The notes beneath the pieces were generated by a model. It was not told where the DNA came from. It saw only the letters and a program-made list of their open reading frames with translations, and made no database searches. The position numbers were made by a program, and so were the translations under genes. This document shows, one piece after another, positions 17,596 through 25,126 of a DNA stretch of 64,000 nucleotides. Location of the stretch: assembly GCF_008253865.1 (NCBI RefSeq), contig NZ_CP042331.1, positions 4,064,001 through 4,128,000 on the forward strand. The letters are read 5' to 3'. Position 1 is the stretch's first letter, and each line of letters begins with the position of its first letter. Source of the stretch: Bosea sp. F3-2. Its GTDB lineage: Bacteria > Pseudomonadota > Alphaproteobacteria > Rhizobiales > Beijerinckiaceae.

Positions 17596-19248
17596 TCAGG
17601 ACGCGTGCCTGACACGCCAGCGGCCGAGCGCGCCGCCCTGGGGTTCAGCCGTCTGTACCGCCTCGATCTGGGCGAGGAGGCCGGCAAAGACGCGCGGCGG
17701 CGCGCCGTGGCTGATCTCGCGATCGGCGTCGAGCCCGACCTCGATCGTGGCATCGTCGACATCGACGACGCTGACGGTAATCCGCACGCCGGGCGTGCCA
17801 CGCAGCGCGCGCGAGGCGACATCCGCCACAAGAAATCCAAGCGGAATGATGCGGTCCACCGAGAGCGTCGCTGCGGTGTCGATGCTGCTCGTGACCCACT
17901 GCTCCCGGCTGCGGATCAGATTCGAGATCATCGTGACGACGTCGTCGAGGAAGAGATCGACGCGGACCGGCTGCATCTCGCCATCGGCCAGCGTGAAGCG
18001 GTAGGCGGCCGAAAGGACATGGACGCGACATTCGGCATCGGCGAGCGCCAGCCGGGCCTCGCTGCGGTAATCGCGCTTGCTCAGGCCGATATAGCTCTGG
18101 ACGACCTGCAGGCTGTTCTTCACGCGATGATGCAGCTCACGCACGAGGAAGCGATTGTCGTCCAGTGCGGTTTGCAGGCGGCGCTGGCGCACCTCCTGCT
18201 CATCGACCATGGCGTTGAAGGCTTCCGCCACGCTGCGGATATCGCTCGGCATATCGTCGGCGATCGCCGCCCTCGTCCGCCCGGACGAGGCCCTCGCACG
18301 GGCCGCCGCCTCGATGCCGCGCAGCCAGCGGGCGCAGTGCTTGTCGATCGCGCGGAGATAGACGAGGCAAAGCAGGGCAAGCGTGAGCAGCGGTGCCAGG
18401 AGGAGAACGAGGAACTGCATGCGCGCGGCCTGGGCCGGCCCACCGTCGAAACTGGCGATGACGTAGAGGTCCGGCTCAGCAACCATGCGGGCGGCGTAGA
18501 GACGATCCTGGCCGTCGCGGCTGCGCGCAGTCCAGCGCTCGCGACCGGCCGGAACGCGATCCTGCTGCGGCAGCCACGACAAATCGGCATTGTCACCCCG
18601 GCTGGCGACAACGCCGCTGCCCCGGCCGATCAGCGCGACATCCATGTCCCGGCGGCCATCGCCGAGGTCGAAGACGTTTTCTAGCAGCTCCGGGCCGGTC
18701 AGAAGGAGGGCCTCCTGCAGCCGCCCGTTCGAAGCCTGCGCATCGGCCATCAGGATCGCGAGGTAGCGTTGGCCTGCGAGCGTGATCTGGTCATAGCGGA
18801 TTCTCCCGAGATCGGCCCCGTTCCAATTCGCCACGGAAGGCAGCCCCGCCAGCTGCCGGGCGACATCGCTCAACGTCTCCTTCGAAAGATTGGCATCGAG
18901 AGAACCCGCGCAGATGCGTCCATCGGCACTGCGCAGGAAGAAGGCGCGGAAGCCGCTCACGCGCTGCATCGCCTCCAGGCCCGCTTCTTTGCAAGCCGCC
19001 GGATCGACGCGCGGATCGTTCGCCATCGTTCCGAAGGCGAGCAGCGCGCGCGCTGCTCCGCGGTACCAAACGCGGGTGCGCACGGCAAAATCATCGACCG
19101 CGCGCTCCTGCGCGGCCTCGATCGTCACCGTTGCAGCGCGATAGGTGGCATAGGCAGCGAAGGCTGCGGCGCATCCCACCGGCACGGCAATAGCGATCAG
19201 CAGGGCCAGGAGACGCCCTCTAACGGTGCTGAATCGCGCCAGCCGCAT
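17596..19248 (-). CDS. HisKA_2-type sensor kinase of the GSR locus with degenerate ATPase domain
   Basis: 550 residues. One N-terminal membrane segment (about 10-32), a periplasmic sensor region to about 270, a second membrane segment (about 275-297), then a HAMP-like linker and the histidine box LVRELHHRVKNSLQVVQSYIGL (about 370). This H-box is of the HisKA_2/HWE type found in PhyK-like kinases that phosphorylate PhyR. The C-terminal domain lacks a recognisable N-box (the expected NELVTNAxKH position reads ADVASRALRG) and the DDGxGLP G-box. It may be a pseudokinase or phosphatase. Its ATG shares one base with the ecfG stop (TGATG), so it is translationally coupled. Confidence 0.85.
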   Translation of the reverse strand: MRLARFSTVRGRLLALLIAIAVPVGCAAAFAAYATYRAATVTIEAAQERAVDDFAVRTRVWYRGAARALLAFGTMANDPRVDPAACKEAGLEAMQRVSGFRAFFLRSADGRICAGSLDANLSKETLSDVARQLAGLPSVANWNGADLGRIRYDQITLAGQRYLAILMADAQASNGRLQEALLLTGPELLENVFDLGDGRRDMDVALIGRGSGVVASRGDNADLSWLPQQDRVPAGRERWTARSRDGQDRLYAARMVAEPDLYVIASFDGGPAQAARMQFLVLLLAPLLTLALLCLVYLRAIDKHCARWLRGIEAAARARASSGRTRAAIADDMPSDIRSVAEAFNAMVDEQEVRQRRLQTALDDNRFLVRELHHRVKNSLQVVQSYIGLSKRDYRSEARLALADAECRVHVLSAAYRFTLADGEMQPVRVDLFLDDVVTMISNLIRSREQWVTSSIDTAATLSVDRIIPLGFLVADVASRALRGTPGVRITVSVVDVDDATIEVGLDADREISHGAPPRVFAGLLAQIEAVQTAEPQGGALGRWRVRHAS

Positions 19249-19838
19249 CAGGAACCGACGGGTTCGGAACCGACCCTTTGCATCGCGGCCGCACTGGTGC
19301 GGTCCGGCCCGAGATCGTCGACGCTACCAATGGAGAGCAGCTCGGCGAGCTTCGTCCGCGCGCGGTTGACCCGGCTCTTGATGGTGCCGATCGCCACACC
19401 GCAAATGCCGGCCGCCTCCTCGTAGGACAAACCTGTCGCGCCCACCATGATCAGGACTTCGCGCTGTTCCTCCGGAAGCTTGGCCAGCGCCTTGCGGAAA
19501 TCGGCGAGGTCGAGGTGGCTCTCCTGATTGCCATAGGTCGCCATGCGCTCGGCATAGATGCCCTCGCTGTCCTGCACCTCGCGCCCACGCTTGCGATAGA
19601 GCGAGTAGTAGGTGTTGCGCAGGATGGTGAACAGCCAGGCGCGGAGGCTGGTACCGGCCTCGAACTTATCGGAATTGCTCCAGGCCTTGAGAAGCGTGTC
19701 CTGGACGAGGTCATCCGCCAGCTGCATCGAGCCCGACAACGACGCCGCGAAGGCACGCAAATTCGGGATTTCGCGGATCAGGCCATCCTTGAACTCGGTG
19801 GCAGCGCGGGAAGCCTGAGTGGAATCATTTGCACTCAT
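19248..19838 (-). CDS. ecfG: General stress response sigma factor EcfG
   Basis: 196 residues. Sigma region 2 covers about residues 20-90 (SMQLADDLVQDTLLKAW and LRAWLFTILRNTYYSLYRKR), and region 4 covers about 120-175 (LPEEQREVLIMVGATGLSYEEAAGICGVAIGTIKSRVNRARTKL, given in parts). This is the ECF15/EcfG type, which directs RNA polymerase to GGAAC-N16/17-CGTT promoters. It is held by NepR and released when phosphorylated PhyR binds NepR. The ATG at 19838 lies inside the nepR 3' end (14-nt overlap). At least seven such promoters lie within 10 kb. Confidence 0.95.
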   Translation of the reverse strand: MSANDSTQASRAATEFKDGLIREIPNLRAFAASLSGSMQLADDLVQDTLLKAWSNSDKFEAGTSLRAWLFTILRNTYYSLYRKRGREVQDSEGIYAERMATYGNQESHLDLADFRKALAKLPEEQREVLIMVGATGLSYEEAAGICGVAIGTIKSRVNRARTKLAELLSIGSVDDLGPDRTSAAAMQRVGSEPVGS

Positions 19839-20049
19839 CGGACGACGCTCCGGCTGCCCGCTGTTCCGTAGCCTCCAGCTGCGCCAGCAGCACAAGGAAT
19901 TTGTCCGGGACAGGCGCGTTCACGATGTCGTCGTAGTGAGCTTTGAGCGAGCGACCGATGGATTCCTGCACCTTCGGATCCAGGACCAGCTCAAAGTCGT
20001 CATTGTCGCCCCCGTCGGGTTCGGACATCGCTGTATCCAAGTTGCTCAT
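19825..20049 (-). CDS. nepR: Anti-sigma factor NepR
   Basis: 74 residues, a typical NepR length. The conserved core is LDPKVQESIGRSLKAHYDDIV...PVPDKFLVLLAQLE, the helix pair that binds EcfG or PhyR. I chose the ATG at 20049 (MSNLDTAMSEP); a frame extension upstream is not conserved. It is the first gene of nepR-ecfG-kinase, overlapping ecfG by 14 nt, and divergent from phyR. An EcfG-like promoter (GGAAC-N16-TGTT) upstream implies autoregulation. Confidence 0.93.
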   Translation of the reverse strand: MSNLDTAMSEPDGGDNDDFELVLDPKVQESIGRSLKAHYDDIVNAPVPDKFLVLLAQLEATEQRAAGASSDECK

Positions 20050-20159
20050 CTCAGCCCTCGCGCCACAACCGGGCCTGCTTTTCCAGCAAGTCCCGCACTT
20101 CGTTTCTCTGCCGGCGAAACCAGAGCCCCGTGGCGGTGGCGACACCAATGCGCCCTAAT

Positions 20160-20184
20160 AACAGGCTCGTTTCCAAAAGGTTCC
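20160..20184 (-). promoter_or_regulatory. EcfG-like promoter upstream of nepR-ecfG (one mismatch)
   Basis: On the minus strand GGAAC (20184-20180), N16, TGTT (20163-20160), 111 nt before the nepR ATG. The -35 is exact and the -10 reads TGTT instead of CGTT. Autoregulated nepR-ecfG promoters are usual in Rhizobiales. Confidence 0.65.
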
Positions 20185-20261
20185 ACATCCGGCAAAAAAT
20201 AAATTTCTTGTCAGAGGCTCATCCTAAGCCATTATTTCAGCACGATAAAAGGGACGCGTTC

Positions 20262-21056
20262 ATGTCTATCGCCAAAGAAATTGCGCCTCATCTTCCTTAC
20301 CTGCGCCGGTTCGCGCGCGCCCTCAGCGGCACCCAGGCCAGCGGCGACGCCTATGTCGTCGCGATGCTGGAAGCACTCATCGCGGATCCTTCCGACTTCC
20401 CCCACGGCATCGACCCGCGCGTCGGCCTCTATCAATCCTTCCTGAAGCTGTGGTCCTCGGCCAGCGTCGATACCAGCGAGCCCGTCGTCGAGCTCACCCG
20501 GGCTCCGGCCGAACGCAATCTCGAAGCGCTGACGCCGCGGCCGCGACAGGCCTTCCTGCTGCGAACCGTCGAGGGCTTCTCGATCGAGGAGGTCGCGACG
20601 ATCATGGGTGTCAACACGGCCGATGCGGCCGCGCTGGTCCAGACCGCCGGCCAGGAGATCGCCGAGCAGGTCGCGACCGACGTGCTGATCATCGAGGACG
20701 AACCGATCATCGCGCTCGACATCGAGACGATGGTCGAGGAACTCGGCCACACCGTCACCGGCGTAGCCCGCACCCAGCGCGAAGCGATCGCCCTCGTCGG
20801 CAAGAAGCGCCCGGGTCTGGTGCTGGCCGATATCCAGCTGGCCGATGGCAGCTCCGGCCTCGATGCCGTCAACGAAATCCTGACATCGATCGACGTGCCC
20901 GTGATCTTCATCACGGCCTATCCGGAACGGCTGCTCACCGGTGACCGGCCAGAGCCCGCCTTCCTGATCACCAAGCCGTTCCAACCGGAGGCCGTGAAGG
21001 CCGCCATCAGCCAGGCGCTGTTCTTCGACCGGCGAGCAGGTCGCAAGGCTGCCTGA
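20262..21056 (+). CDS. phyR: General stress response anti-anti-sigma regulator PhyR
   Basis: 264 residues, the normal PhyR length. The N-terminal about 130 residues form the sigma-like domain (IAPHLPYLRRFARALSGTQASGD, LTPRPRQAFLLRTVEGFSIEEV). The C-terminal part is a receiver domain: VLIIEDEP, phospho-acceptor Asp in VLADIQLADG, Thr/Ser switch FITAYPE, and Lys in ITKPF. When phosphorylated it sequesters NepR and frees EcfG. The ATG at 20262 gives the family start. It is divergent from nepR and followed by a rho-independent terminator. Confidence 0.95.
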   Translation: MSIAKEIAPHLPYLRRFARALSGTQASGDAYVVAMLEALIADPSDFPHGIDPRVGLYQSFLKLWSSASVDTSEPVVELTRAPAERNLEALTPRPRQAFLLRTVEGFSIEEVATIMGVNTADAAALVQTAGQEIAEQVATDVLIIEDEPIIALDIETMVEELGHTVTGVARTQREAIALVGKKRPGLVLADIQLADGSSGLDAVNEILTSIDVPVIFITAYPERLLTGDRPEPAFLITKPFQPEAVKAAISQALFFDRRAGRKAA

Positions 21057-21081
21057 GCCCGGCCTTCGGACGCTGCCGCGA

Positions 21082-21107
21082 AGCCCGCGGTCTCCGCGGG
21101 CTTTTTT
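21082..21107 (+). terminator. Rho-independent terminator after phyR
   Basis: AGCCCGCGG-TCT-CCGCGGGCT followed by TTTTTT, 26 nt after the phyR stop. It separates phyR from the EcfG promoter of the next unit. Confidence 0.85.
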
Positions 21108-21119
21108 GTCGCGCTCTCT

Positions 21120-21144
21120 GGAACCGGCATCGCCGCCGCACGTT
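21120..21144 (+). promoter_or_regulatory. EcfG-type promoter, exact consensus
   Basis: GGAAC (21120-21124), N16, CGTT (21141-21144). It lies just after the phyR terminator and 46 nt before the ATG of the 54-aa gene at 21191, upstream of the extensin-like gene. Confidence 0.75.
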
Positions 21145-21190
21145 CGCACCCTAATGTCGGTTTGGTTTCCGGTGCGGGAGGGCGTGGCCC

Positions 21191-21355
21191 ATGGCGATGA
21201 CCTGCTTGTCAGCAGCAATCGCGGCGACTTCGATTGCCACAGCGCTGTTCTCGGGAGCCGTCACTCCGGGTGCCCTCAGCGGAGAGATCCTGTCCCTGGC
21301 GCTGGCTGCACTGACGAGTCTGGCCGTTGCCGGCGCTGCCGCGCTCGACAGCTGA
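21191..21355 (+). CDS. 54-aa hydrophobic protein of unknown function
   Basis: 54 residues, Ala/Leu/Ser-rich, with two hydrophobic stretches (about 5-25 and 33-52) around a Gly-Pro turn, so it is probably a small membrane protein. The ATG has GGGAGG at 9-10 nt, and an exact EcfG promoter lies 46 nt upstream. Its TGA stop overlaps the presumed start of the extensin-like gene (CTGA), suggesting translational coupling. No homologue comes to mind. It might instead be only a leader for the downstream gene. Confidence 0.5.
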   Translation: MAMTCLSAAIAATSIATALFSGAVTPGALSGEILSLALAALTSLAVAGAAALDS

Positions 21356-22155
21356 ATTCGATCCAGCGTCCGAGCCTCGCCGCGGCAACAATCCTTGTCC
21401 TGATCGCCGCCTGCTTCATACCCGCATCGCCCCGGGCAGAGACTGCTGCGCCTCGTTCCCAGCCGCGCGCGCAGAGATTGCCGCCACCGCGACCGGCGGC
21501 GCTTCTGCCGCGCCCGGCCGCTCAGCCGGAAGAAGCCAAGCCCTCGCCGCCCCTGCCTCCACCGGCAAGCGGGCAGGCGCAGTCTTGCCTGTCCAGGATG
21601 GCCTCCATTCCGGGGAACCGGGTGGAACCGGCCGATTCGGAGGTTTCCAAAGCTGATCCTGCTTGCCACGTGGACGACCCGGTTCGCCTGCACACCCTCG
21701 CGATCCGGGGCAGCACATCGGGACAGACGGTCACCTTCGAGCCGGCGCCGCTGGTCAGCTGTGCGATGGCATCGGCCGTCGCCGATTGGCTCGACACGAG
21801 CGTTCAGCCTTTGGCGCGCGGGTATTTCACTCTCAGCCTGGCCGGGATGCAGGTCGGTGGCGGGCAGGAATGCCGGCGGCGTAATCGAGACTCGTCCGGC
21901 CCGATCAGCGAGCATGCCACCGGGCAGGCATTGGATATCTTCGCCTTCAAACTCGCGGAAGGCGGCAAGTCGGAGACGATCCTCGTCGAAAAGCCCTCGG
22001 GCCTTGTCCAGAACCGCTTCCTAGACGCGGTGCGCCAATCGGCTTGCGGAGCCTTCATGACGGCGCTCGGGCCCGGCTCTGACGCCGCTCACGCCAACCA
22101 CCTGCACGTCGACATCCAGGCGCGGCGTTCGCGCTCATCGCGCTTCTGCCAGTGA
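21352..22155 (+). CDS. Extensin-like C-terminal domain protein (secreted), start uncertain
   Basis: The C-terminal about 190 residues match the bacterial extensin-like family: ECRRRNRDSSGPISEHATGQ then ALDIFAFKLAEGG, SACGAFMTALGPG, and HANHLHVDIQ with the conserved His residues. A Pro-rich linker precedes the domain. The N-terminus LAAATILVLIAACFIPASPRAE is a good signal peptide, so export is likely. No ATG, GTG or TTG stands in frame just before it. The first possible start is the CTG at 21352, overlapping the stop of the 54-aa gene. Either that or a rare start is used. The function in alphaproteobacteria is unknown, perhaps cell-wall related. Confidence 0.75.
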   Translation: MNSIQRPSLAAATILVLIAACFIPASPRAETAAPRSQPRAQRLPPPRPAALLPRPAAQPEEAKPSPPLPPPASGQAQSCLSRMASIPGNRVEPADSEVSKADPACHVDDPVRLHTLAIRGSTSGQTVTFEPAPLVSCAMASAVADWLDTSVQPLARGYFTLSLAGMQVGGGQECRRRNRDSSGPISEHATGQALDIFAFKLAEGGKSETILVEKPSGLVQNRFLDAVRQSACGAFMTALGPGSDAAHANHLHVDIQARRSRSSRFCQ

Positions 22156-22166
22156 TGGAAGGAAAA

Positions 22167-22400
22167 CTATTCGGGGGCGTCGAAGCGCAGCAGGAAAGAT
22201 TGGCGTTCTGGGGGTTCATCGAGCCCGCCGTCATCGACGAGCCTCGGGGCAGCGCGGCGCGCCGCCATCACGGCAAGGGCCTCATCGCAATCGAGCCCTG
22301 TAGCCAGCAAATCCTCAAGCTCCCAGAACGGCGGAAGGACCGTTTCCGGGGCCGGGTCGTGGATTGTTGGGATTTCTCCCCGCAGGCGACTCACGGACAT
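22167..22400 (-). CDS. 77-aa acidic protein of unknown function, EcfG-driven
   Basis: 77 residues from an ATG at 22400 preceded by GGGA at 6 nt. It is acidic (EIPTIHDPAPETVLPPFWEL, DCDEALAVMAARRA, LVDDGGLDEPPERQ) with no membrane segment and no domain I recognise. The open frame starts further upstream (TTG 22430), but that codon overlaps the promoter -10, so the ATG at 22400 or 22406/22412 is more likely. The exact EcfG promoter immediately upstream and the codon use support a real gene. It converges on the extensin-like gene, 11 nt apart. Confidence 0.55.
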   Translation of the reverse strand: MSVSRLRGEIPTIHDPAPETVLPPFWELEDLLATGLDCDEALAVMAARRAAPRLVDDGGLDEPPERQSFLLRFDAPE

Positions 22401-22428
22401 CGACATTCCCATGCCAAGATAACGAGTC

Positions 22429-22453
22429 AACGCAACAAGCTTCCTTTGGTTCC
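22429..22453 (-). promoter_or_regulatory. EcfG-type promoter, exact consensus (minus)
   Basis: On the minus strand GGAAC (22453-22449), N16, CGTT (22432-22429). It directs the 77-aa gene, with a predicted leader of about 20 nt. Its -35 lies 8 nt from the -35 of the divergent site at 22462. Confidence 0.7.
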
Positions 22454-22461
22454 CTTACGGC

Positions 22462-22486
22462 GGAACTGTGGGTTTCTTGGGGCGTT
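22462..22486 (+). promoter_or_regulatory. EcfG-type promoter, exact consensus (plus)
   Basis: GGAAC (22462-22466), N16, CGTT (22483-22486), 30 nt before the DUF992 ATG. It forms a back-to-back pair with the minus-strand site at 22429-22453. Confidence 0.78.
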
Positions 22487-22516
22487 TCGACCGGTCCCCC
22501 GCCAGGAGCATATGCG

Positions 22517-23008
22517 ATGATTACTGGGCATTCCCGATCCAGCCTTGCCCTAACCGCCTTCGCCGGCCTGGCATGTCTGACCGCCCCTGCATTGGCCCAG
22601 CCGAGCGGCCCCCCGACCGGGCGGCTATCCTGCACGCTCAGCGGCCCGCCCGCCGCCATCGTGACCACGCAGAAGCCGATGGAGTGCCGTTTCCGCCCCC
22701 GCCGTGGGCCGCTGCAGCAATACACCGGTGTCGTCCACGGCTTCAGCCTCGACCTCGCATCGATCCGCAGCGCGGCGATGGCCTGGCGTGTCTTCGGCCC
22801 CTATGCGCGCGCGCCGCTGGGAGCCCTCGCGGGCCAGTACAAGGCGTCGGGGACAGGCGCCGGAACAGGCGGCCATATGCTGACCGGTGGGGAGAAAGAC
22901 GAAGTGACGCTGCAGCCGCTGCCGTTCCAGGGCCATCGCGGCATCAACGTCGCGACCGGCGTGACCGCCCTGGAACTGACGCTCGTCCCTCCCGGGAGGC
23001 GGCGCTGA
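22517..23008 (+). CDS. DUF992 family secreted protein
   Basis: 163 residues with an N-terminal signal peptide (about 1-30, ending APALAQ). The mature part carries the DUF992 pattern: LSCTLSGPPAAIVTTQKPMEC, YTGVVHGFSLDL, AMAWRVFGPYA, GALAGQYKASGTGAGTGGHML and INVATGVTALEL. These are small periplasmic or envelope proteins of unknown function, widespread in Rhizobiales. The ATG is preceded by AGGAG at 8-9 nt. An exact EcfG promoter 30 nt upstream makes it a general-stress-response gene here. Confidence 0.85.
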   Translation: MITGHSRSSLALTAFAGLACLTAPALAQPSGPPTGRLSCTLSGPPAAIVTTQKPMECRFRPRRGPLQQYTGVVHGFSLDLASIRSAAMAWRVFGPYARAPLGALAGQYKASGTGAGTGGHMLTGGEKDEVTLQPLPFQGHRGINVATGVTALELTLVPPGRRR

Positions 23009-23167
23009 CAGGCGCGCTCCATCGATTGTCGAGAGGTCCATTAACCAACCTGATCAAACCGAAGGGCGGGTGTCATCGTTTTCGGCAAAGACTTACTTTT
23101 TACTAACCTTGACTTGGCAAAATCGACTCAAAGTCGACGCTTCTTCCCCCATATGGGGTTAGAAGCA

Positions 23168-23192
23168 GGAACATCGCCAATCCAATGACGTT
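23168..23192 (+). promoter_or_regulatory. EcfG-type promoter, exact consensus
   Basis: GGAAC (23168-23172), N16, CGTT (23189-23192), ending 41 nt before the ATG of the single-domain response regulator. It lies in an AT-richer 225-nt gap in which I see no gene. Confidence 0.78.
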
Positions 23193-23233
23193 GTCGGGAC
23201 ATCGTGGGATTGCAGTGAGTGAGAAGCCGGTCG

Positions 23234-23611
23234 ATGGCTGATATTCGCGTTCTGATCGTCGAAGATGACCCGTTCATCGCCATGGACATCGAAAGCGCCG
23301 TGGCGGAGCAGCTCGGCGACGAGGCCGAACTGATCGTGGTCGATTCTGTTGCGGAAGCGCGCCGCGCCACGGCACGCAAGCTCTCCTGCGCGCTGCTCGA
23401 CATCGACGTCGTCGGCGGGAAGACCTTCGATGTCGCGAGTGCGCTTCAGAAGACGGGAACACCCTTCGCTTTCGTTTCGGGATCGGGTCCAAACGAGGTT
23501 CCCGCACCGCTGCGCAGCGCCCGTTTCCTGCGCAAGCCATTCTCGATCCGCGAAGTGGCCACTTTCGTCATGAGCGCGATCGGTGCCCGCGACGGCGCCG
23601 TGCAGGGTTAG
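23234..23611 (+). CDS. Single-domain response regulator, EcfG-driven
   Basis: 125 residues, a receiver domain only. The acidic pair is VEDDP, the phospho-acceptor Asp is in LLDIDVVGG (about residue 55), the switch region is TPFAFVSGSGPNEVP and the Lys is in FLRKPF. The PFxF(x)SG segment resembles, loosely, the PFxFATGY motif of the FATGUY-type single-domain regulators (SdrG-like) that act in general-stress phosphorelays. No output domain is present. It converges on the CHASE3 kinase gene 36 nt away, a likely partner. Confidence 0.9.
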   Translation: MADIRVLIVEDDPFIAMDIESAVAEQLGDEAELIVVDSVAEARRATARKLSCALLDIDVVGGKTFDVASALQKTGTPFAFVSGSGPNEVPAPLRSARFLRKPFSIREVATFVMSAIGARDGAVQG

Positions 23612-23647
23612 CGGCGGAGCTCTCGACCGCCGCTAACGCTCGAAGCC

Positions 23648-25036
23648 TCAAGCAGAGGCCTGTGAACTCTCCCGCTTCGGGAACGTCAGCGTCACACGTG
23701 TCCCGGGACGTTCTGTGCCCGGATGCAGCGGTTCGGTCGTCATGGTGGCCCGCATGCTGCGAAGCAGGCTCGCGATCACCGTCTGCCCTAATCCCTTGTT
23801 CTCGACTTCGGCGGGCAGGCCAACCCCATCATCCTCGATCGTCATGGTGAGGGCCGGCGCGTCGTCTGCGTCCTCGCGCGCGAGCCGGATGGTGACTCGC
23901 CCGGACATGCCGTCCGGGAAAGCATGCTTGATCGCGTTGGTGACGAGTTCGTTGACGATGACGACGAAGGAGACGGCGTCCCGCCCCGGCAGGCGGATCG
24001 AATCCATATCCAGATCGATGGTGATCGGGCGCCCCTCCGCCGCCTTGCCGATCTCGGCGAGCAGATCCTCCATATAGGGGCGCGCATCGATCTCGTCCGT
24101 CTCGATGTCGAGGCGCAGCCGCCTTTGGCCAGCCGCGATCGCCTGGATGCGCGACTGAGCCTGGGCCAGCGCAGCCTTCACGGCCGGCTCCCGCGTCTGG
24201 CGGCTCTGGACGTTGAGCAGCGCCGAGACCATGGCGAGGTTGTTGCCAACGCGATGATTGACGTCGCGCAGCAGCGCCTCGATCCGCAGGTGTTCGCTCT
24301 CGAGCTGCCTGGTCCGCTCGCCGACGATCCTTTCGAGTTCGGCGTTGCTGATCGCCAGCGCCACGCTGCGGCGCTGACGCCGGCGCAATTGCTGCCAGGC
24401 GGCGAAGGCGAGCCCCGCCAGCGCGATGACGATACCGGTGCTGCCCCAGAGCCGGCGACGCTCCTCCTGGCGATAGAGAGTCAGAAGACGGATGTTCTCC
24501 GTCTGCTGGATCTCCCGCACCGTGTCGCGCAGGCGATCCATCGCATCGCCGCTACCGGAATCACGCAAGAGGGCCAGAGCCTGATCGCGGCGCCCTGCCC
24601 GCTCGAGCGCGATCGTGCGGTCGAGCTCGTCGAATTTGAGGCGCATGTCGTCGCGCAGCCTGGCCATCTGCGCCTTCTGGACCGGATCGGCATCGACGAG
24701 GGCGGTGAGGATATCGAGCTCGGGCCCGGCCGCTGCCCGCCCTTCCGTAAAGGGTTCGAGATAGCTCGCCTGGCCCGTGAGGAGATAGCCGCGCTGCCCG
24801 GTCTCGGCATCGCGGAGCCGGCCGAGGAAGCGCTCCGCCCGCTCGCGGATCTCGATGGCGTGCGAGACGAGGTCAGAGGTGCGTCGCGCCTGCTGATTGA
24901 TCCAGGCAGCCACGATGATCGCGACCGCGACCACGCCGATCGCGATGATCGTCGTCGTGGCGGAGCGAAGCCGTGTGCCGAAGGCCGGAAGGGCCGGAAG
25001 CGGAAATCGGCTGCGAGGTCTCACTTGGGTAGGCAT
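23648..25036 (-). CDS. CHASE3-domain sensor histidine kinase (HWE/HisKA_2 type)
   Basis: 462 residues. Membrane segments at about 24-46 and 193-212 flank a CHASE3-like periplasmic helix bundle with the hallmark RDAETGQRGYLLTGQASYL. The coiled-coil linker leads to the H-box LLRDVNHRVGNNLAMVSALL. The ATPase domain is intact: N-box IVNELVTNAIKHAF and G-box IEDDGVGLP. It contrasts with the degenerate kinase at 17596. Its neighbour is a single-domain response regulator under an EcfG promoter. It may feed phosphate to PhyR or to that regulator; the choice is inference. Confidence 0.88.
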   Translation of the reverse strand: MPTQVRPRSRFPLPALPAFGTRLRSATTTIIAIGVVAVAIIVAAWINQQARRTSDLVSHAIEIRERAERFLGRLRDAETGQRGYLLTGQASYLEPFTEGRAAAGPELDILTALVDADPVQKAQMARLRDDMRLKFDELDRTIALERAGRRDQALALLRDSGSGDAMDRLRDTVREIQQTENIRLLTLYRQEERRRLWGSTGIVIALAGLAFAAWQQLRRRQRRSVALAISNAELERIVGERTRQLESEHLRIEALLRDVNHRVGNNLAMVSALLNVQSRQTREPAVKAALAQAQSRIQAIAAGQRRLRLDIETDEIDARPYMEDLLAEIGKAAEGRPITIDLDMDSIRLPGRDAVSFVVIVNELVTNAIKHAFPDGMSGRVTIRLAREDADDAPALTMTIEDDGVGLPAEVENKGLGQTVIASLLRSMRATMTTEPLHPGTERPGTRVTLTFPKRESSQASA

Positions 25037-25126
25037 GCCAGCCTTGTTAAAGGACGCACGCCGACATCCCTATGTAAAATGACATGGCCCGTCCACCGCG
25101 ACGGCCGCCGAGCAGAGGCGCGAGGA

